Source: Bacillota bacterium
GTDB taxonomy: Bacteria > Bacillota > Clostridia > Christensenellales > Aristaeellaceae
Assembly (NCBI GenBank): GCA_023460055.1
Contig: JAEWRJ010000187.1
Coordinates: 1-47,582, forward strand
Length of the DNA stretch: 47,582 bases
Reading direction: 5' to 3'
Within the stretch, counting starts at the first letter, position 1. Every line of letters starts with the position of its first letter. The position numbers and the translations under genes were made by a program. This document shows, piece by piece, positions 8,184-16,097 of this stretch. The notes under the pieces are model-generated. The model did not search any database and was not told the DNA's origin. It saw only the letters and a list, made by a program, of their open reading frames with translations.

Positions 8184-8225
8184 AGTATAGACCCACCCGA
8201 GTCATAAAACATTGATCTATATCAA
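8184..8225 (-). promoter_or_regulatory. fprA promoter with perfect FNR/CRP-family palindrome
   Basis: TTGAT-CTAT-ATCAA (8212-8225) matches the FNR consensus TTGATNNNNATCAA in every fixed base. On the minus strand a -10 box TATACT (8189-8184) lies 22 bases downstream, which centres the palindrome at about -41.5, the standard class II activator position. No good -35 box is present, as expected for an activator-dependent promoter. The site sits about 70-110 bases before the fprA start. Confidence 0.75.
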
Positions 8226-8329
8226 GTTTCAAGATTCCTGCCTGTCTTCGCTGTCATGGTATCATCTTATGCCTGCTGCCGCAAGATGAGCAGGCGCTAA
8301 TTGTTTACATACGGGCCATATCACCCTAT

Positions 8330-8357
8330 TTGCACGATTGACGCGTTCGGGTATAAT
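8330..8357 (+). promoter_or_regulatory. Promoter of the DUF1934 operon
   Basis: TTGCAC (8330-8335) and TATAAT (8352-8357) are 16 bases apart, 24 bases before the ATG at 8382. A second TTGACG at 8338 is too close to the -10 box to be used with it. Confidence 0.6.
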
Positions 8358-8381
8358 GAAGATGGTAAAGGGGGTGTTTGA

Positions 8382-8819
8382 ATGAAACGCAAGAAGGTAT
8401 TGCTCACGGTAACAGGGATCACCAGCGATTTTGGTGAGACCGACGACGCCATGCGTTTGGTCACGATGGGCACCCTGACCGGTGAAAACGATTCGTGGAA
8501 GCTGCGCTACGAGGAAAACCAATCCGACACCAAGGAAAAGCGCCGCGTTACCATGACCATGGACGGCGGGGTCGTCACCATGGCGCGCGATGGATCCTGG
8601 GGCACCAACATGGTGTTCCGCCAGGGCCGCCGCTTTGAGACCAGCTATACGACGCCTTTCGGTTCCTTTGGCATGGGCATTTTCCCCACCCAGGTCAACT
8701 ACAAGGTGGAGGATTCGGGTGACGGCGAGATCGCCCTGCGCTATCAGCTGGACATACAGGGCCAGTTCACGTCCGTCAATGATCTGAAAATCAGCTTTTC
8801 TCCCAACAACCGGGCATGA
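8382..8819 (+). CDS. DUF1934 domain protein (YwiB-like beta-barrel)
   Basis: A 145-residue protein. The whole length matches the DUF1934 pattern: an N-terminal strand KKVLLTVTGI, a middle section with G.W.L.YEE and VTM..DG.V...R.G, the motif FRQGRRFETSYTTPFGSFGMGIFPTQ, and a C-terminal LDIQGQFTSVNDLKISF. Members are small cytoplasmic calycin-like barrels common in Bacillota. The function is not established; in some genomes they lie near argS, but not here. Start at 8382 after AAAGGGGGTG. The stop overlaps the next gene's start by four bases. Confidence 0.85.
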   Translation: MKRKKVLLTVTGITSDFGETDDAMRLVTMGTLTGENDSWKLRYEENQSDTKEKRRVTMTMDGGVVTMARDGSWGTNMVFRQGRRFETSYTTPFGSFGMGIFPTQVNYKVEDSGDGEIALRYQLDIQGQFTSVNDLKISFSPNNRA

Positions 8820-9325
8820 AGCCGCCCGAGCGCCATGATATAAGCGCGCTGATCGCCTCGCCCTGCCTGATTCAAAAGGACAGGGCGGGGCGCGCGCTTT
8901 TTATAAGCGATTTTAACAGGCGGGCGGTTGATCCGGCTGCCGCGCGCGAAAGGCTTGCGTCAGCCGGGTATACTTGCTGTGAGGAAGGCGGGCTTACGCT
9001 GATCGACTGGACGCCCGAGCGGTACGCGGCCTGGTATGAGGAGCTGCCCGATACCCCGCTGCCGGCTCTCAGCGATGAAAACGCCCCGTTCTGGGGCCTG
9101 TGCCGGATCCTCCGGCGGCACCCTTTCCCCCTATCGGCCCAGGATATCACCGTGCTATCCCAGGCCCTGAGGTGGGTGAGGCTTGACAAAGGGGACAAGC
9201 TGCTGAGCCTGCTGCGCGCTTCCCTGGCGGAGGCCCTGCGGGAAGGCAAAGCCCCGCCCTATCACGCGTCAAACCTGCTGTCCCTATATATCAGCGGACA
9301 GCGTGAATGCTATATCGGGAGGTAA
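8816..9325 (+). CDS. Unrecognised 169-residue protein
   Basis: I do not recognise this protein. The start overlaps the DUF1934 stop (ATGA at 8816-8819) and the next gene begins five bases after its stop, so it is a genuine operon member. It is soluble, without a signal peptide or membrane segment. Visible features are an N-terminal strand-rich part (ALFISDFNRR), a CC pair near residue 54, an aromatic middle (WTPERYAAWYEELP) and a helical C-terminal half (LSQALRWVRLDKGDKLLSLL, then LLRASLAEALREG). No catalytic motif is apparent. GC content and codon use match its neighbours. Confidence 0.7.
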   Translation: MKPPERHDISALIASPCLIQKDRAGRALFISDFNRRAVDPAAARERLASAGYTCCEEGGLTLIDWTPERYAAWYEELPDTPLPALSDENAPFWGLCRILRRHPFPLSAQDITVLSQALRWVRLDKGDKLLSLLRASLAEALREGKAPPYHASNLLSLYISGQRECYIGR

Positions 9326-9329
9326 CGCC

Positions 9330-9974
9330 ATGCTGATCACCTATCACGGCCATTCCGAATTTCTGATGGAGACTGAAGACGGCCTGCGCATCCTGACCGA
9401 CCCCTTTGACCCGAAAGTGCCCTACCCCTACAGGGAAACGGCGGCTGATATCGTCATCATCAGCCACGAGCACCATGACCACAACCACATCGAAAAGGTG
9501 AAAGGCCGCCCAACTGTCATCCGCGGCGTCGCCTCCTTCTGCCCGGCACCCGGCGTTACCGTCACAGGCTATGCCAGCTTCCACGATGACCACCAGGGCG
9601 CCCAGCGCGGCCCCAACACCATCTTTGCCATTGAGGCGGAAGGCCTGCGCATCGTCCACCTGGGCGATCTGGGCGCGTTCCCGGCTGAGGAGGTTATTGC
9701 TGCCCTGAAGGGCGCCGATGTGCTGATGGTGCCCGTGGGCGGCACCTACACGCTGGACGCCGCGCGCGCCGCTGCCTTTACAAAGCAGGTCAACCCCCGC
9801 GTCATCATCCCCATGCACTTCAAAGAAGGGGTGAAAGGCCTGCAGGTCCTCGACCCGGCGGAAACTTTCCTCAGCGCGCTGGTCCCGATGCTGCCAAGCC
9901 GCCAGCCCTTGCTGCGTATCTCCAAAGAGGATATCGGCCAGGCGCCGAGGCTGGTTGTGCTGGATGTGTTCTGA
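9330..9974 (+). CDS. Metallo-beta-lactamase-fold hydrolase (UlaG-like)
   Basis: A 214-residue cytoplasmic protein. The N-terminus ITYHGHSEFLMET is typical of UlaG-type metal-dependent hydrolases. The metal-binding SHEHHDHNH has the H.H.DH arrangement, followed by HLGDLG and IPMHFKEG carrying later ligands. UlaG itself is an L-ascorbate-6-phosphate lactonase, but this broad family acts on many substrates and the specificity here is unknown. The start at 9330 follows GGGAGGTAACGCC; an upstream in-frame ATG at 9303 lies inside the preceding gene. Third and last gene of its operon. Confidence 0.85.
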   Translation: MLITYHGHSEFLMETEDGLRILTDPFDPKVPYPYRETAADIVIISHEHHDHNHIEKVKGRPTVIRGVASFCPAPGVTVTGYASFHDDHQGAQRGPNTIFAIEAEGLRIVHLGDLGAFPAEEVIAALKGADVLMVPVGGTYTLDAARAAAFTKQVNPRVIIPMHFKEGVKGLQVLDPAETFLSALVPMLPSRQPLLRISKEDIGQAPRLVVLDVF

Positions 9975-9993
9975 AACGTGATAGATCGATACG

Positions 9994-10025
9994 AGGCGGG
10001 CGGCTGAAAGGCTGCCTGCCTTTTG
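9994..10025 (+). terminator. Terminator after the DUF1934 operon
   Basis: Arms AGGCGGGCGGC (9994-10004) and GCTGCCTGCCT (10011-10021) pair with two G-U wobbles, followed by TTTTGCG. It lies 20 bases after the last stop. Confidence 0.65.
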
Positions 10026-10152
10026 CGTTGCGGAGAAAAGTACCTGCCGCGTAAACGCAAAGCAATGGGGAAGTGCCGGCTTGCGCCGGCGCAAAGAGGC
10101 TGCTGCGCGGCCGCAACTTTCTGCTATATTGAATGCGATCTATTCTGCTTGC

Positions 10153-11964
10153 CTACTGAACATCAGAAAGGCAATCATCGCATCTCTCCATATCTCCGTT
10201 TTCCTCTTGATAGACCTTCCCGCATACAATACACTTATAAACAATATTATCTTCGCTACAGTTAATACAATGTCCAAACGTATATATTGTATTATCTAAT
10301 GACACCAGGAATTGATTGCAGTTAAAGCACGGAAAATCTGCAACTTTCTTGATGTAACCATCTCGTGCGGGCTGCGATTCATATTCGATAACACTCTTCT
10401 TTATTATGTTCATATCATTTTCTATATACTCCAAAACGTGACCCATAAATGTTTCCAGGGCATTATCATCCATTTCTGATTCACTTTCCGGTAGATAGCT
10501 TCCTTGTTGTTCATCTTCATACGCTGAGCCATTATGGTACAATACATCAGTCCTGAAAAGATCAGAACCATCTTTCTTTCTAATCCAGATATACATATGA
10601 CTATCCGTATCTGGTTCATCAACAATATCAAATTCGATATAAACATCAAAAGAGAAATTTTCATTTGCAGTACACTTGACGCTGAAGAGATTTTGTTCAC
10701 CATAAGTATCCGTTACTGAAAACTGCTCACTCACAGATACGGCGTAGTCAAAGTGAGACTCATTACCTATATCACTATGCATTTCTTCTAGCATTTCAAT
10801 ATATGAATCAAAAATGCCTGATCTATCGTGAATAACAATGCCTGTTTCGGCTTCTATTCTGCTAAGATAATAGCCATGTTCATACCACTCTCTATCTTCA
10901 GCTTCCTGTTCTTGAGCATCCTGTTCGACTTCCCAGGTTAAGTAGAGTTCATCAGAAGGATTATCTATTTCATACTTTTCAGATGCCTGATCAAAAGTAT
11001 TAGCTATTGCATCAAAATTCTGTTGCATAATTTGAAACGTTGCTTTATCTATCAATTTGTTATGTGCAATATGATTCCGATTTAGAATAAAATTCGTTAT
11101 TAGGTTCTTTGTGTTATCATGATCTTGAAGATATTGAGAGAAAACATCATTCCATAAATCGATCTTTACTGTTCGAGCATCTTTCACCTTTTCAAAAATT
11201 GAATTTGTATTCTGTTCAGAGATTTTTTCATGTATTTTCAAACACAAGGCTTCATCAAGATTAATGCTGGTATTGAAAACTTTTGCAGTAAGTATAATCT
11301 CAAATAGCATCTCTAGTGTCATTGATATAAAAAAGTCGTCAATGTCTGAAAAATTACGCGATATGCGCCGAAAGCTGGGGAACGCCTTTCTATACGCATT
11401 AAAATACTTCTCAAGACCTATTTGGTTGTTCCAGTTCACGCCGAATTTCGTGACTAATACCTTATTTGCAAAGGCACGAATCTTGTTTTCAGCATTAAAA
11501 ACATCAGGGTAAAGCTGCGCACTGAGGGCTTGGGATTGCTCATCAGTAATCCAGATGCATGTATTCCAATCTGGAAGCATGCAATTTTTTAAATAAATTT
11601 TGATACTTTCCAAAATATCATCATATGTTGTACTATCCTCAGTAATAATGCGAACCAGAATCCTTATTTTACCTTTATGACTAGACTCAGAAGCATATGA
11701 GTCAATTGTAAAGGAGATTGAATACATCTTTCCATTTGCCTGCATCTCAAAAACTTCATTAGCTATACGTTCCCCGGAACCACAATACCTGATTCCATTG
11801 ATAAGAGGAATTGCATTTTGCATGCGATTAATGATATTGTTACAGTATTCTTCCCCATGATAGACTTCTTCTTGTCCCTCGCCCCAGGTATCGTCTTCGA
11901 TTGATTTGTATTCATATAGGTTTTCTAGTTGCTTAATTTGGTAAAACAAGAATTCAATCTTCAT
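10153..11964 (-). CDS. HEPN-domain protein with C-terminal zinc-finger cluster, possible defence gene
   Basis: A 603-residue protein I cannot name. Residues about 155-325 look like a HEPN-type helical domain: ENKIRAFANKVLVTKFGVNW, then long helices ending in LNRNHIAHNK, whose R296-N-x-x-x-H301 fits the R(N)X3-5H ribonuclease motif of active HEPN proteins. The middle is acidic (runs of Asp/Glu near residues 345-370 and 490-510). The last ~60 residues hold paired cysteines CFNC, CINC, CIVC and CDDC, a likely double zinc ribbon. The region is far more AT-rich (one counted line about 27% GC) than the rest of the window, suggesting transfer. Known HEPN proteins include RNA-cleaving abortive-infection effectors; that role is inference here. 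RBS GGGAG lies upstream of the ATG. It is monocistronic. Confidence 0.75.
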   Translation of the reverse strand: MKIEFLFYQIKQLENLYEYKSIEDDTWGEGQEEVYHGEEYCNNIINRMQNAIPLINGIRYCGSGERIANEVFEMQANGKMYSISFTIDSYASESSHKGKIRILVRIITEDSTTYDDILESIKIYLKNCMLPDWNTCIWITDEQSQALSAQLYPDVFNAENKIRAFANKVLVTKFGVNWNNQIGLEKYFNAYRKAFPSFRRISRNFSDIDDFFISMTLEMLFEIILTAKVFNTSINLDEALCLKIHEKISEQNTNSIFEKVKDARTVKIDLWNDVFSQYLQDHDNTKNLITNFILNRNHIAHNKLIDKATFQIMQQNFDAIANTFDQASEKYEIDNPSDELYLTWEVEQDAQEQEAEDREWYEHGYYLSRIEAETGIVIHDRSGIFDSYIEMLEEMHSDIGNESHFDYAVSVSEQFSVTDTYGEQNLFSVKCTANENFSFDVYIEFDIVDEPDTDSHMYIWIRKKDGSDLFRTDVLYHNGSAYEDEQQGSYLPESESEMDDNALETFMGHVLEYIENDMNIIKKSVIEYESQPARDGYIKKVADFPCFNCNQFLVSLDNTIYTFGHCINCSEDNIVYKCIVCGKVYQEENGDMERCDDCLSDVQ

Positions 11965-11989
11965 AAAAGGTGACTCCCTTACTATATAA

Positions 11990-12026
11990 GGTAATTATTA
12001 CCTAGCAATTTTAATGATATCATTAA
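11990..12026 (-). promoter_or_regulatory. Two palindromes upstream of the HEPN gene
   Basis: TTAATGATATCATTAA (12011-12026) is a perfect 16-base palindrome, and GGTAATTATTACC (11990-12002) is a 13-base one. Both lie 25-62 bases upstream of the HEPN gene start. On the minus strand TTGTGT and TATCAT at 17-base spacing overlap the larger palindrome. They could be operators, but AT-rich DNA yields palindromes by chance. Confidence 0.4.
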
Positions 12027-12570
12027 TCTGTATTTTACACAATAATTACATTAAGAAGCATGGGGAATGGCGCTCTTTTTCTAACAATAAATTCATTAAA
12101 ATACTATGATAAATTACGCAATCAAATACAGTACATTCTTGGCGTTCCTGGCGAGCTTCGAATCCATAGCCTAAAGAATTTTACATCACATAGCGGTGGC
12201 TTAAACCGTTTATTATTGAATACCCTTAGAATATTGACACTGGCCTGCGAACGCCGTAGTTAAGATACAACATGATGCCCATTTGGTAGGAGGTTGCAGG
12301 TAAACAAAATGCCCGCCACAACCGATGAGCTCATTTGCATCAACGAATTTTGGTATTCTTGGTGGAGGGTGGGATACAAAATCATACGTGAGGATTATAT
12401 GCGTGGCACCGTCTCCCGGGCACTATCATTGAAGCGGTAGTACAGGCGAATTTGGTCCAGGGATTATCTGAGGGCATAGCTGTGTTACCGCTCGATATAG
12501 GCTCTGATCTTTCCCTTGTATTGCCAAGGAAAGGCCCATGAAACGCCGAGGGTGACATTTTGCTTCGAAA
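12027..12570. other. Gene-poor spacer with no supportable gene
   Basis: Open frames here (for example 12060-12263 plus strand) have no recognisable motif or ribosome binding site. A plus-strand stretch at about 12429-12540 reads like the end of a protein (EGIAVLPLDIGSDL) but is interrupted upstream. The stretch looks like decayed DNA at the edge of the AT-rich insert. Confidence 0.5.
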
Positions 12571-12864
12571 TCATCTCTTGGGTTCAATAGATCTCGAACA
12601 CACCACGGTAAGCCAATGCCAGTCGACACAATACAACTCCCGTTGGTACTGCCCAATCCGCACCAGATAGCGGATGCTGGCGCTTTCTGCCTTGCGTGCG
12701 GCTACCGCGCGCGCGTCAATCACGCGGTTGATCTCCCACTCACACCCGTGATCCCAGCGGATCCTTTAAGGAATAACCATTCCCTGGGCGTCGGTATAGG
12801 TATACACGCCCAGGTACGCGCGATCCACTTGGAGCGTAAGAATAACTTGCTTTAATGCAGACAT
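12571..12864 (-). pseudogene. Decayed small conserved clostridial protein gene with in-frame stop
   Basis: From the ATG at 12864 the frame reads LQVDRAYLGVYTYTDAQG, then a TAA at 12766-12768, then RIRWDHGCEWEINRVIDAR and SIRYLVRIGQ. From memory this matches a ~95-residue protein of Clostridia with the pattern I.W.DGR.YEIDRV.D.R.A.S.KAGG.GIRY..R..., often next to a UmuC-type polymerase and a YolD-like gene. The premature stop and an aberrant C-terminus suggest an inactive copy. A LexA-type box lies 19 bases upstream, which fits the SOS association of that family. Homology is from recall and unverified. Confidence 0.5.
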
Positions 12865-12882
12865 GATTAGTTTCTAATTGGA

Positions 12883-12894
12883 GAACATTCGTTC
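12883..12894 (-). promoter_or_regulatory. LexA (DinR-type) SOS box
   Basis: GAACATTCGTTC fits the Bacillota LexA core GAACNNNNGTTC, and the flanking A and T extend the symmetry (AGAAC....GTTCT). It lies 19 bases upstream of the decayed gene ending at 12571. A 12-base match can occur by chance, but its position before an SOS-type gene supports it. Confidence 0.55.
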
Positions 12895-13271
12895 TAATTA
12901 TTATCGTTCCCCCTCACGCCGGCAAGCCCCCGCATATAGCGTAGGGGCAGGCTAAGTGCACACATAAGTCCGGAAACAAGCTCTGCTCTCCCGGACTTTT
13001 ACGTTATGCTTGCAAAGATTTCCATGTTGTCCTTGTCTTCTATGGTTCATTTCCTTTAGCATCTGACCGCGCAGAAGCACGATCAACCATGGCATCAAGA
13101 TATGAATACCAAATGGACCTCTTACAGGGCTTTCTTCCCCCCTCCCCGCCAAACCGCCCTCATTCCGCCCATCTTGTCAATCGCTTGGCCGCATGATAAA
13201 CTGACAGCGGAATGAAGACAAGCGAAATGATTACTACGCCTTTCATAAGGCAGATATAATGAGGTAAGTCC
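12895..13271. other. Spacer before the LysR gene, with a terminator-like hairpin
   Basis: AAGTCCGG (12966-12973) and CCGGACTT (12991-12998) form an 8-base stem followed by TT and A on the plus strand, resembling a terminator although no plus-strand gene precedes it. It may be left from a lost gene. The rest, up to the GAGGTAAG ribosome binding site before 13272, holds nothing I can name; no strong promoter for the LysR gene was found. Confidence 0.4.
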
Positions 13272-14198
13272 ATGCAAGTAGCAGTCAATATACGGTACGG
13301 CGAGTGTATTTTGGCCGTGCTGCGCCACGGCAGCATCACCGCCGCGTCGAAAAACTTATATATTTCCCAATCCGCGCTCAGCCAGATGATCAAGCGGGCG
13401 GAGCGGGAACTGGGTGCTGAGATATTCAACCGCGAAACCGATCCCATCAGCCTCACCTTCGCGGGCGAGCGGTATCTGGACGCGATCCGGCAGGTGGCCG
13501 CCATCAACACCAACCTGCTCAACGAAGTATCGGAGATCAACGGCGAGATGCGCGGCTGCCTGCGCCTGGGCATCTCCGTCCAGCGCGGGATGCAGCTGCT
13601 GCCGCTGATCATCCCGGAGTTTGCCAGGCGCTACCCCAAGGTGCGCATCGAGCTGACCGAGCGCGGCAGCACGACGCTGGAGCGGCTGATGCACGAGGGT
13701 GTGTTTGACCTGGGTCTGATCACCACCGAGCCGCGCTTTTCGGACCTGGTGTATGACCTGCTGGAAACAGAGGAAGTGGTGCTGGTCGCCGGCATCAATT
13801 CCCGCCTGGCGAAAAAGCTGGGGCGGCGCGAGGAAATATCTATCATGGAGGCAGCGTACGAACCCTTTGTCAGTCTGCGTGCCGGCCACAGCGTGCGCAA
13901 GGTGCAGGATACGCTGTTTCAGGAGCATATGATCGACCCGCCCGTCCTGCTGGAAACCGACAGCCTGGAGGCCGCCAAGCGCCTGGCCGCCACGGGGGCT
14001 GCGCTGATGCTGTGCCCCAATGTCTACGTCACCCAGGATAGGGAACTGCGCGAGCACGTGATCTGCTACCGCGTCAAGGACATGGATTACAGGCGCAATT
14101 TCTACGCCTGCTGGCGGCAGGATATGCCACTGCCCCGCTTTATGACGGATCTGATCCATATCATCAAAAAGAAGCTGGAGGAGGCGCAGCATGTCTGA
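13272..14198 (+). CDS. LysR-type transcriptional regulator
   Basis: A 308-residue regulator. The N-terminal winged helix-turn-helix covers about residues 8-66: ILAVLRHGSITAASKNLYIS, then SALSQMIKRAERELG and the wing with LTFAGERYL. The rest is a type 2 periplasmic-binding-like effector domain, starting GCLRLGISVQRG and containing VFDLGLITTEP. Start at 13272 after GAGGTAAG. Its last eight bases overlap the start of the citrate lyase ligase gene, so it most likely controls or is cotranscribed with it. The effector is unknown. Confidence 0.9.
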   Translation: MQVAVNIRYGECILAVLRHGSITAASKNLYISQSALSQMIKRAERELGAEIFNRETDPISLTFAGERYLDAIRQVAAINTNLLNEVSEINGEMRGCLRLGISVQRGMQLLPLIIPEFARRYPKVRIELTERGSTTLERLMHEGVFDLGLITTEPRFSDLVYDLLETEEVVLVAGINSRLAKKLGRREEISIMEAAYEPFVSLRAGHSVRKVQDTLFQEHMIDPPVLLETDSLEAAKRLAATGAALMLCPNVYVTQDRELREHVICYRVKDMDYRRNFYACWRQDMPLPRFMTDLIHIIKKKLEEAQHV

Positions 14199-15207
14199 GA
14201 TTACAAGCATTGCCGCCTGGAACAAGCGCGGCCTGGAGGATGTGCGCGAGCTGCTCCACCGGGAAGGGCTGGATCTTGACCCTCACCTGGACTACACGGC
14301 AGGGCTCTATGAGGATGAACAGCTGATCGCCACCGGTTCCTTCTACCGCAATACCCTTCGCTGCCTGGCGGTGGATTCCTCCCGCCAGGGTGAGGGCCTG
14401 ATGGCGCAGATGGTCACTCATCTGGTGAGTGAGCTGTTCTCAAGGGGGCAGCACGACCTGTTTATCTACACAAAAAAGCAGGCCGCGCAGAATTTTACCG
14501 GCCTGGGTTTTTATGAGATCGTCAGCCTGGACGAAGTGGTCTTCCTGGAAAACCGCCGCCATGGTTTTGAAAACTATATTCAGTCGCTTGAGAGGCCGGA
14601 GCTTCCCGATGGGGCCGTGATCGGCGCCGTCGTCATGAACGCCAACCCCTTCACCCTGGGCCATCGCTACCTGGTGGAGCAGGCGGCCGCCCGCTGCGAC
14701 GCGCTGCACCTGTTCATGGTATCGGAGGATATATCGCTCTTTCCCGCAGAGGCGCGCGAAAAGCTGATCCGGGCGGGCGTATCCGACCTGAAGCATGTAT
14801 ATCCGCATCCCACCGGCCCCTACCTGGTCAGCAGCGCCACCTTCCCCAGCTACTTCATCCGCTCGGATGACGCGCTTACCCTGGCCCACGCCAAACTGGA
14901 CGCGAAAGTGTTTTCACGGATAGCCCAGGCGCTCGGCATCACCGACCGCTTTGTGGGCGAGGAGCCGCTTTCCCCCGCCACCGCCCTGTACAACCAGGCG
15001 ATGGGCGAGCTGCTGCCCCAGGCGGGCGTCAAACTGCACGTATTCCAGCGCAAAAGCGATGACGGCGCGACCCCCATCAGCGCCTCCCGCGTGAGGGCCC
15101 TGCTGAAGGAAGGGAAGCTGGAGGCCGTGAAGGCGCTGGTGCCGGAGACGACTTATGCCTTCCTCGCAAGCGATGAAGGCAAGACCATCATTGAGAAAAT
15201 CAAATAA
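14191..15207 (+). CDS. citC: [Citrate (pro-3S)-lyase] ligase-like protein
   Basis: A 338-residue protein with the two-part CitC build. Residues about 1-125 form a GNAT-like domain (CLAVDSSRQGEGLMAQMVTH, then FTGLGFYEI). Residues about 145-335 are a nucleotidyltransferase domain, with the adenylate-binding T.GH motif in MNANPFTLGHRYLVEQA and the ISASRVR signature near the end. CitC acetylates the phosphoribosyl-dephospho-CoA group of the CitD acyl carrier protein and so activates citrate lyase. No citD, citE, citF, citX or citG is present in the window, so either the lyase genes lie elsewhere or this enzyme activates another carrier protein. The start overlaps the LysR gene by eight bases. Confidence 0.88.
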   Translation: MSEITSIAAWNKRGLEDVRELLHREGLDLDPHLDYTAGLYEDEQLIATGSFYRNTLRCLAVDSSRQGEGLMAQMVTHLVSELFSRGQHDLFIYTKKQAAQNFTGLGFYEIVSLDEVVFLENRRHGFENYIQSLERPELPDGAVIGAVVMNANPFTLGHRYLVEQAAARCDALHLFMVSEDISLFPAEAREKLIRAGVSDLKHVYPHPTGPYLVSSATFPSYFIRSDDALTLAHAKLDAKVFSRIAQALGITDRFVGEEPLSPATALYNQAMGELLPQAGVKLHVFQRKSDDGATPISASRVRALLKEGKLEAVKALVPETTYAFLASDEGKTIIEKIK

Positions 15208-15228
15208 GGTTGCACTAACGGCATAAGC

Positions 15229-15264
15229 AAAGCGCCCCGGCAGAATGATCCGCGGGGCGCTTTT
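15229..15264 (+). terminator. Terminator between converging citC and the uronate operon
   Basis: A perfect 11-base stem AAAGCGCCCCG (15229-15239) with CGGGGCGCTTT (15253-15263), followed by T on the plus strand. It may also end minus-strand transcripts (reverse tail CTTTGC). Confidence 0.85.
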
Positions 15265-15283
15265 GTGTATCAATGTATCATTG

Positions 15284-16084
15284 TCAGCCTGGCTGCTTAC
15301 CAATATAAGCGAGGATACCGCCATCCACATACAGGATGTGCCCGTTGACAAAGTCACTGGCGGGGCTGGCGAGGAAGACCGCCGGGCCCATCAGATCCTC
15401 CGCCGTGCCCCAGCGGTTGGCCGGGGTCTTGGCGAGGATGAAGCTGTCAAAGGGATGGGGGCTGCCGTCCGGCTGCTTTTCGCGCAGCGGGGCGGTCTGG
15501 GGCGTGGCGATGTAGCCGGGGCCCAGGCCGTTGCACTGGATGTTGTGCATGCCGTATTCAGAGGCGATGTTACGCGTCAGCATCTTCAGGCCGCCCTTGG
15601 CCGCCGCGTAGGCGCTGACCGTCTCCCGGCCCAGCTCGCTCATCATGGAGCAGATGTTGATGATCTTGCCGCCGCCTTTTTTGATCATGCCGGGGATGAC
15701 GGATTTGGCGCAGATAAAGGGGGCGTTTAGGTCCACATCGATCACCTTGCGGAAATCGGCCGCGCTCATCTCCGTCATGGGGACGCGGCGGATGATGCCC
15801 GCGTTGTTGACCAGGATGTCGATCACGCCGACCTCTTCCTCGATGCGCTGTACCAGTTCCGCCACGCCTGCCTCGTCGGTCACATCGCAGACATAGCCCC
15901 TGGCCTCAATGCCGGCCTCCTCGTAGGCGACAAGGCCCTTATCGACCAGCTCCTGATTGATATCATTGAAGACAACTTTAGCGCCTGCCCCGGCGTAGGC
16001 CCGGGCGATCGCGAAGCCGATGCCGTAGCTGCCGCCGGTGATCCAGGCGACCTTGCCCTGCAGGGTGAACATGTTCATATCCAT
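15284..16084 (-). CDS. kduD: SDR oxidoreductase, KduD / gluconate 5-dehydrogenase-like
   Basis: A 266-residue short-chain dehydrogenase. It shows the Rossmann cofactor motif TGGSYGIG near residue 17, NNAG near 92, a catalytic Ser in ICSMMSE and the YAAAK pair (Tyr and Lys). The stretch NGLGPGYIATPQT is typical of the gluconate 5-dehydrogenase/KduD branch. Next to kduI it should reduce 2,5-diketo-3-deoxygluconate to KDG with NADH, in the cytoplasm. It is the last gene of the uronate operon, 13 bases after kduI. Gluconate 5-dehydrogenase activity cannot be excluded by sequence. RBS TGAGGA precedes the ATG. Confidence 0.8.
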   Translation of the reverse strand: MDMNMFTLQGKVAWITGGSYGIGFAIARAYAGAGAKVVFNDINQELVDKGLVAYEEAGIEARGYVCDVTDEAGVAELVQRIEEEVGVIDILVNNAGIIRRVPMTEMSAADFRKVIDVDLNAPFICAKSVIPGMIKKGGGKIINICSMMSELGRETVSAYAAAKGGLKMLTRNIASEYGMHNIQCNGLGPGYIATPQTAPLREKQPDGSPHPFDSFILAKTPANRWGTAEDLMGPAVFLASPASDFVNGHILYVDGGILAYIGKQPG

Positions 16085-16097
16085 TTGTTTTTCCTCA

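Noticed and set aside
12060..12263. 67-residue plus-strand frame upstream of the HEPN gene, considered as a partner antitoxin
   Set aside because: No ribosome binding site, no recognisable motif, and it runs divergently into decayed DNA; not enough to call a toxin-antitoxin pair.
12429..12540. Plus-strand stretch resembling the end of a LysR or binding-domain protein
   Set aside because: Only about 37 residues, stops upstream in the same frame, resemblance too weak to name.
12895..13271. Considered insertion-sequence ends around the gene-poor region
   Set aside because: No matching terminal inverted repeats, target duplication or transposase remnant could be seen.
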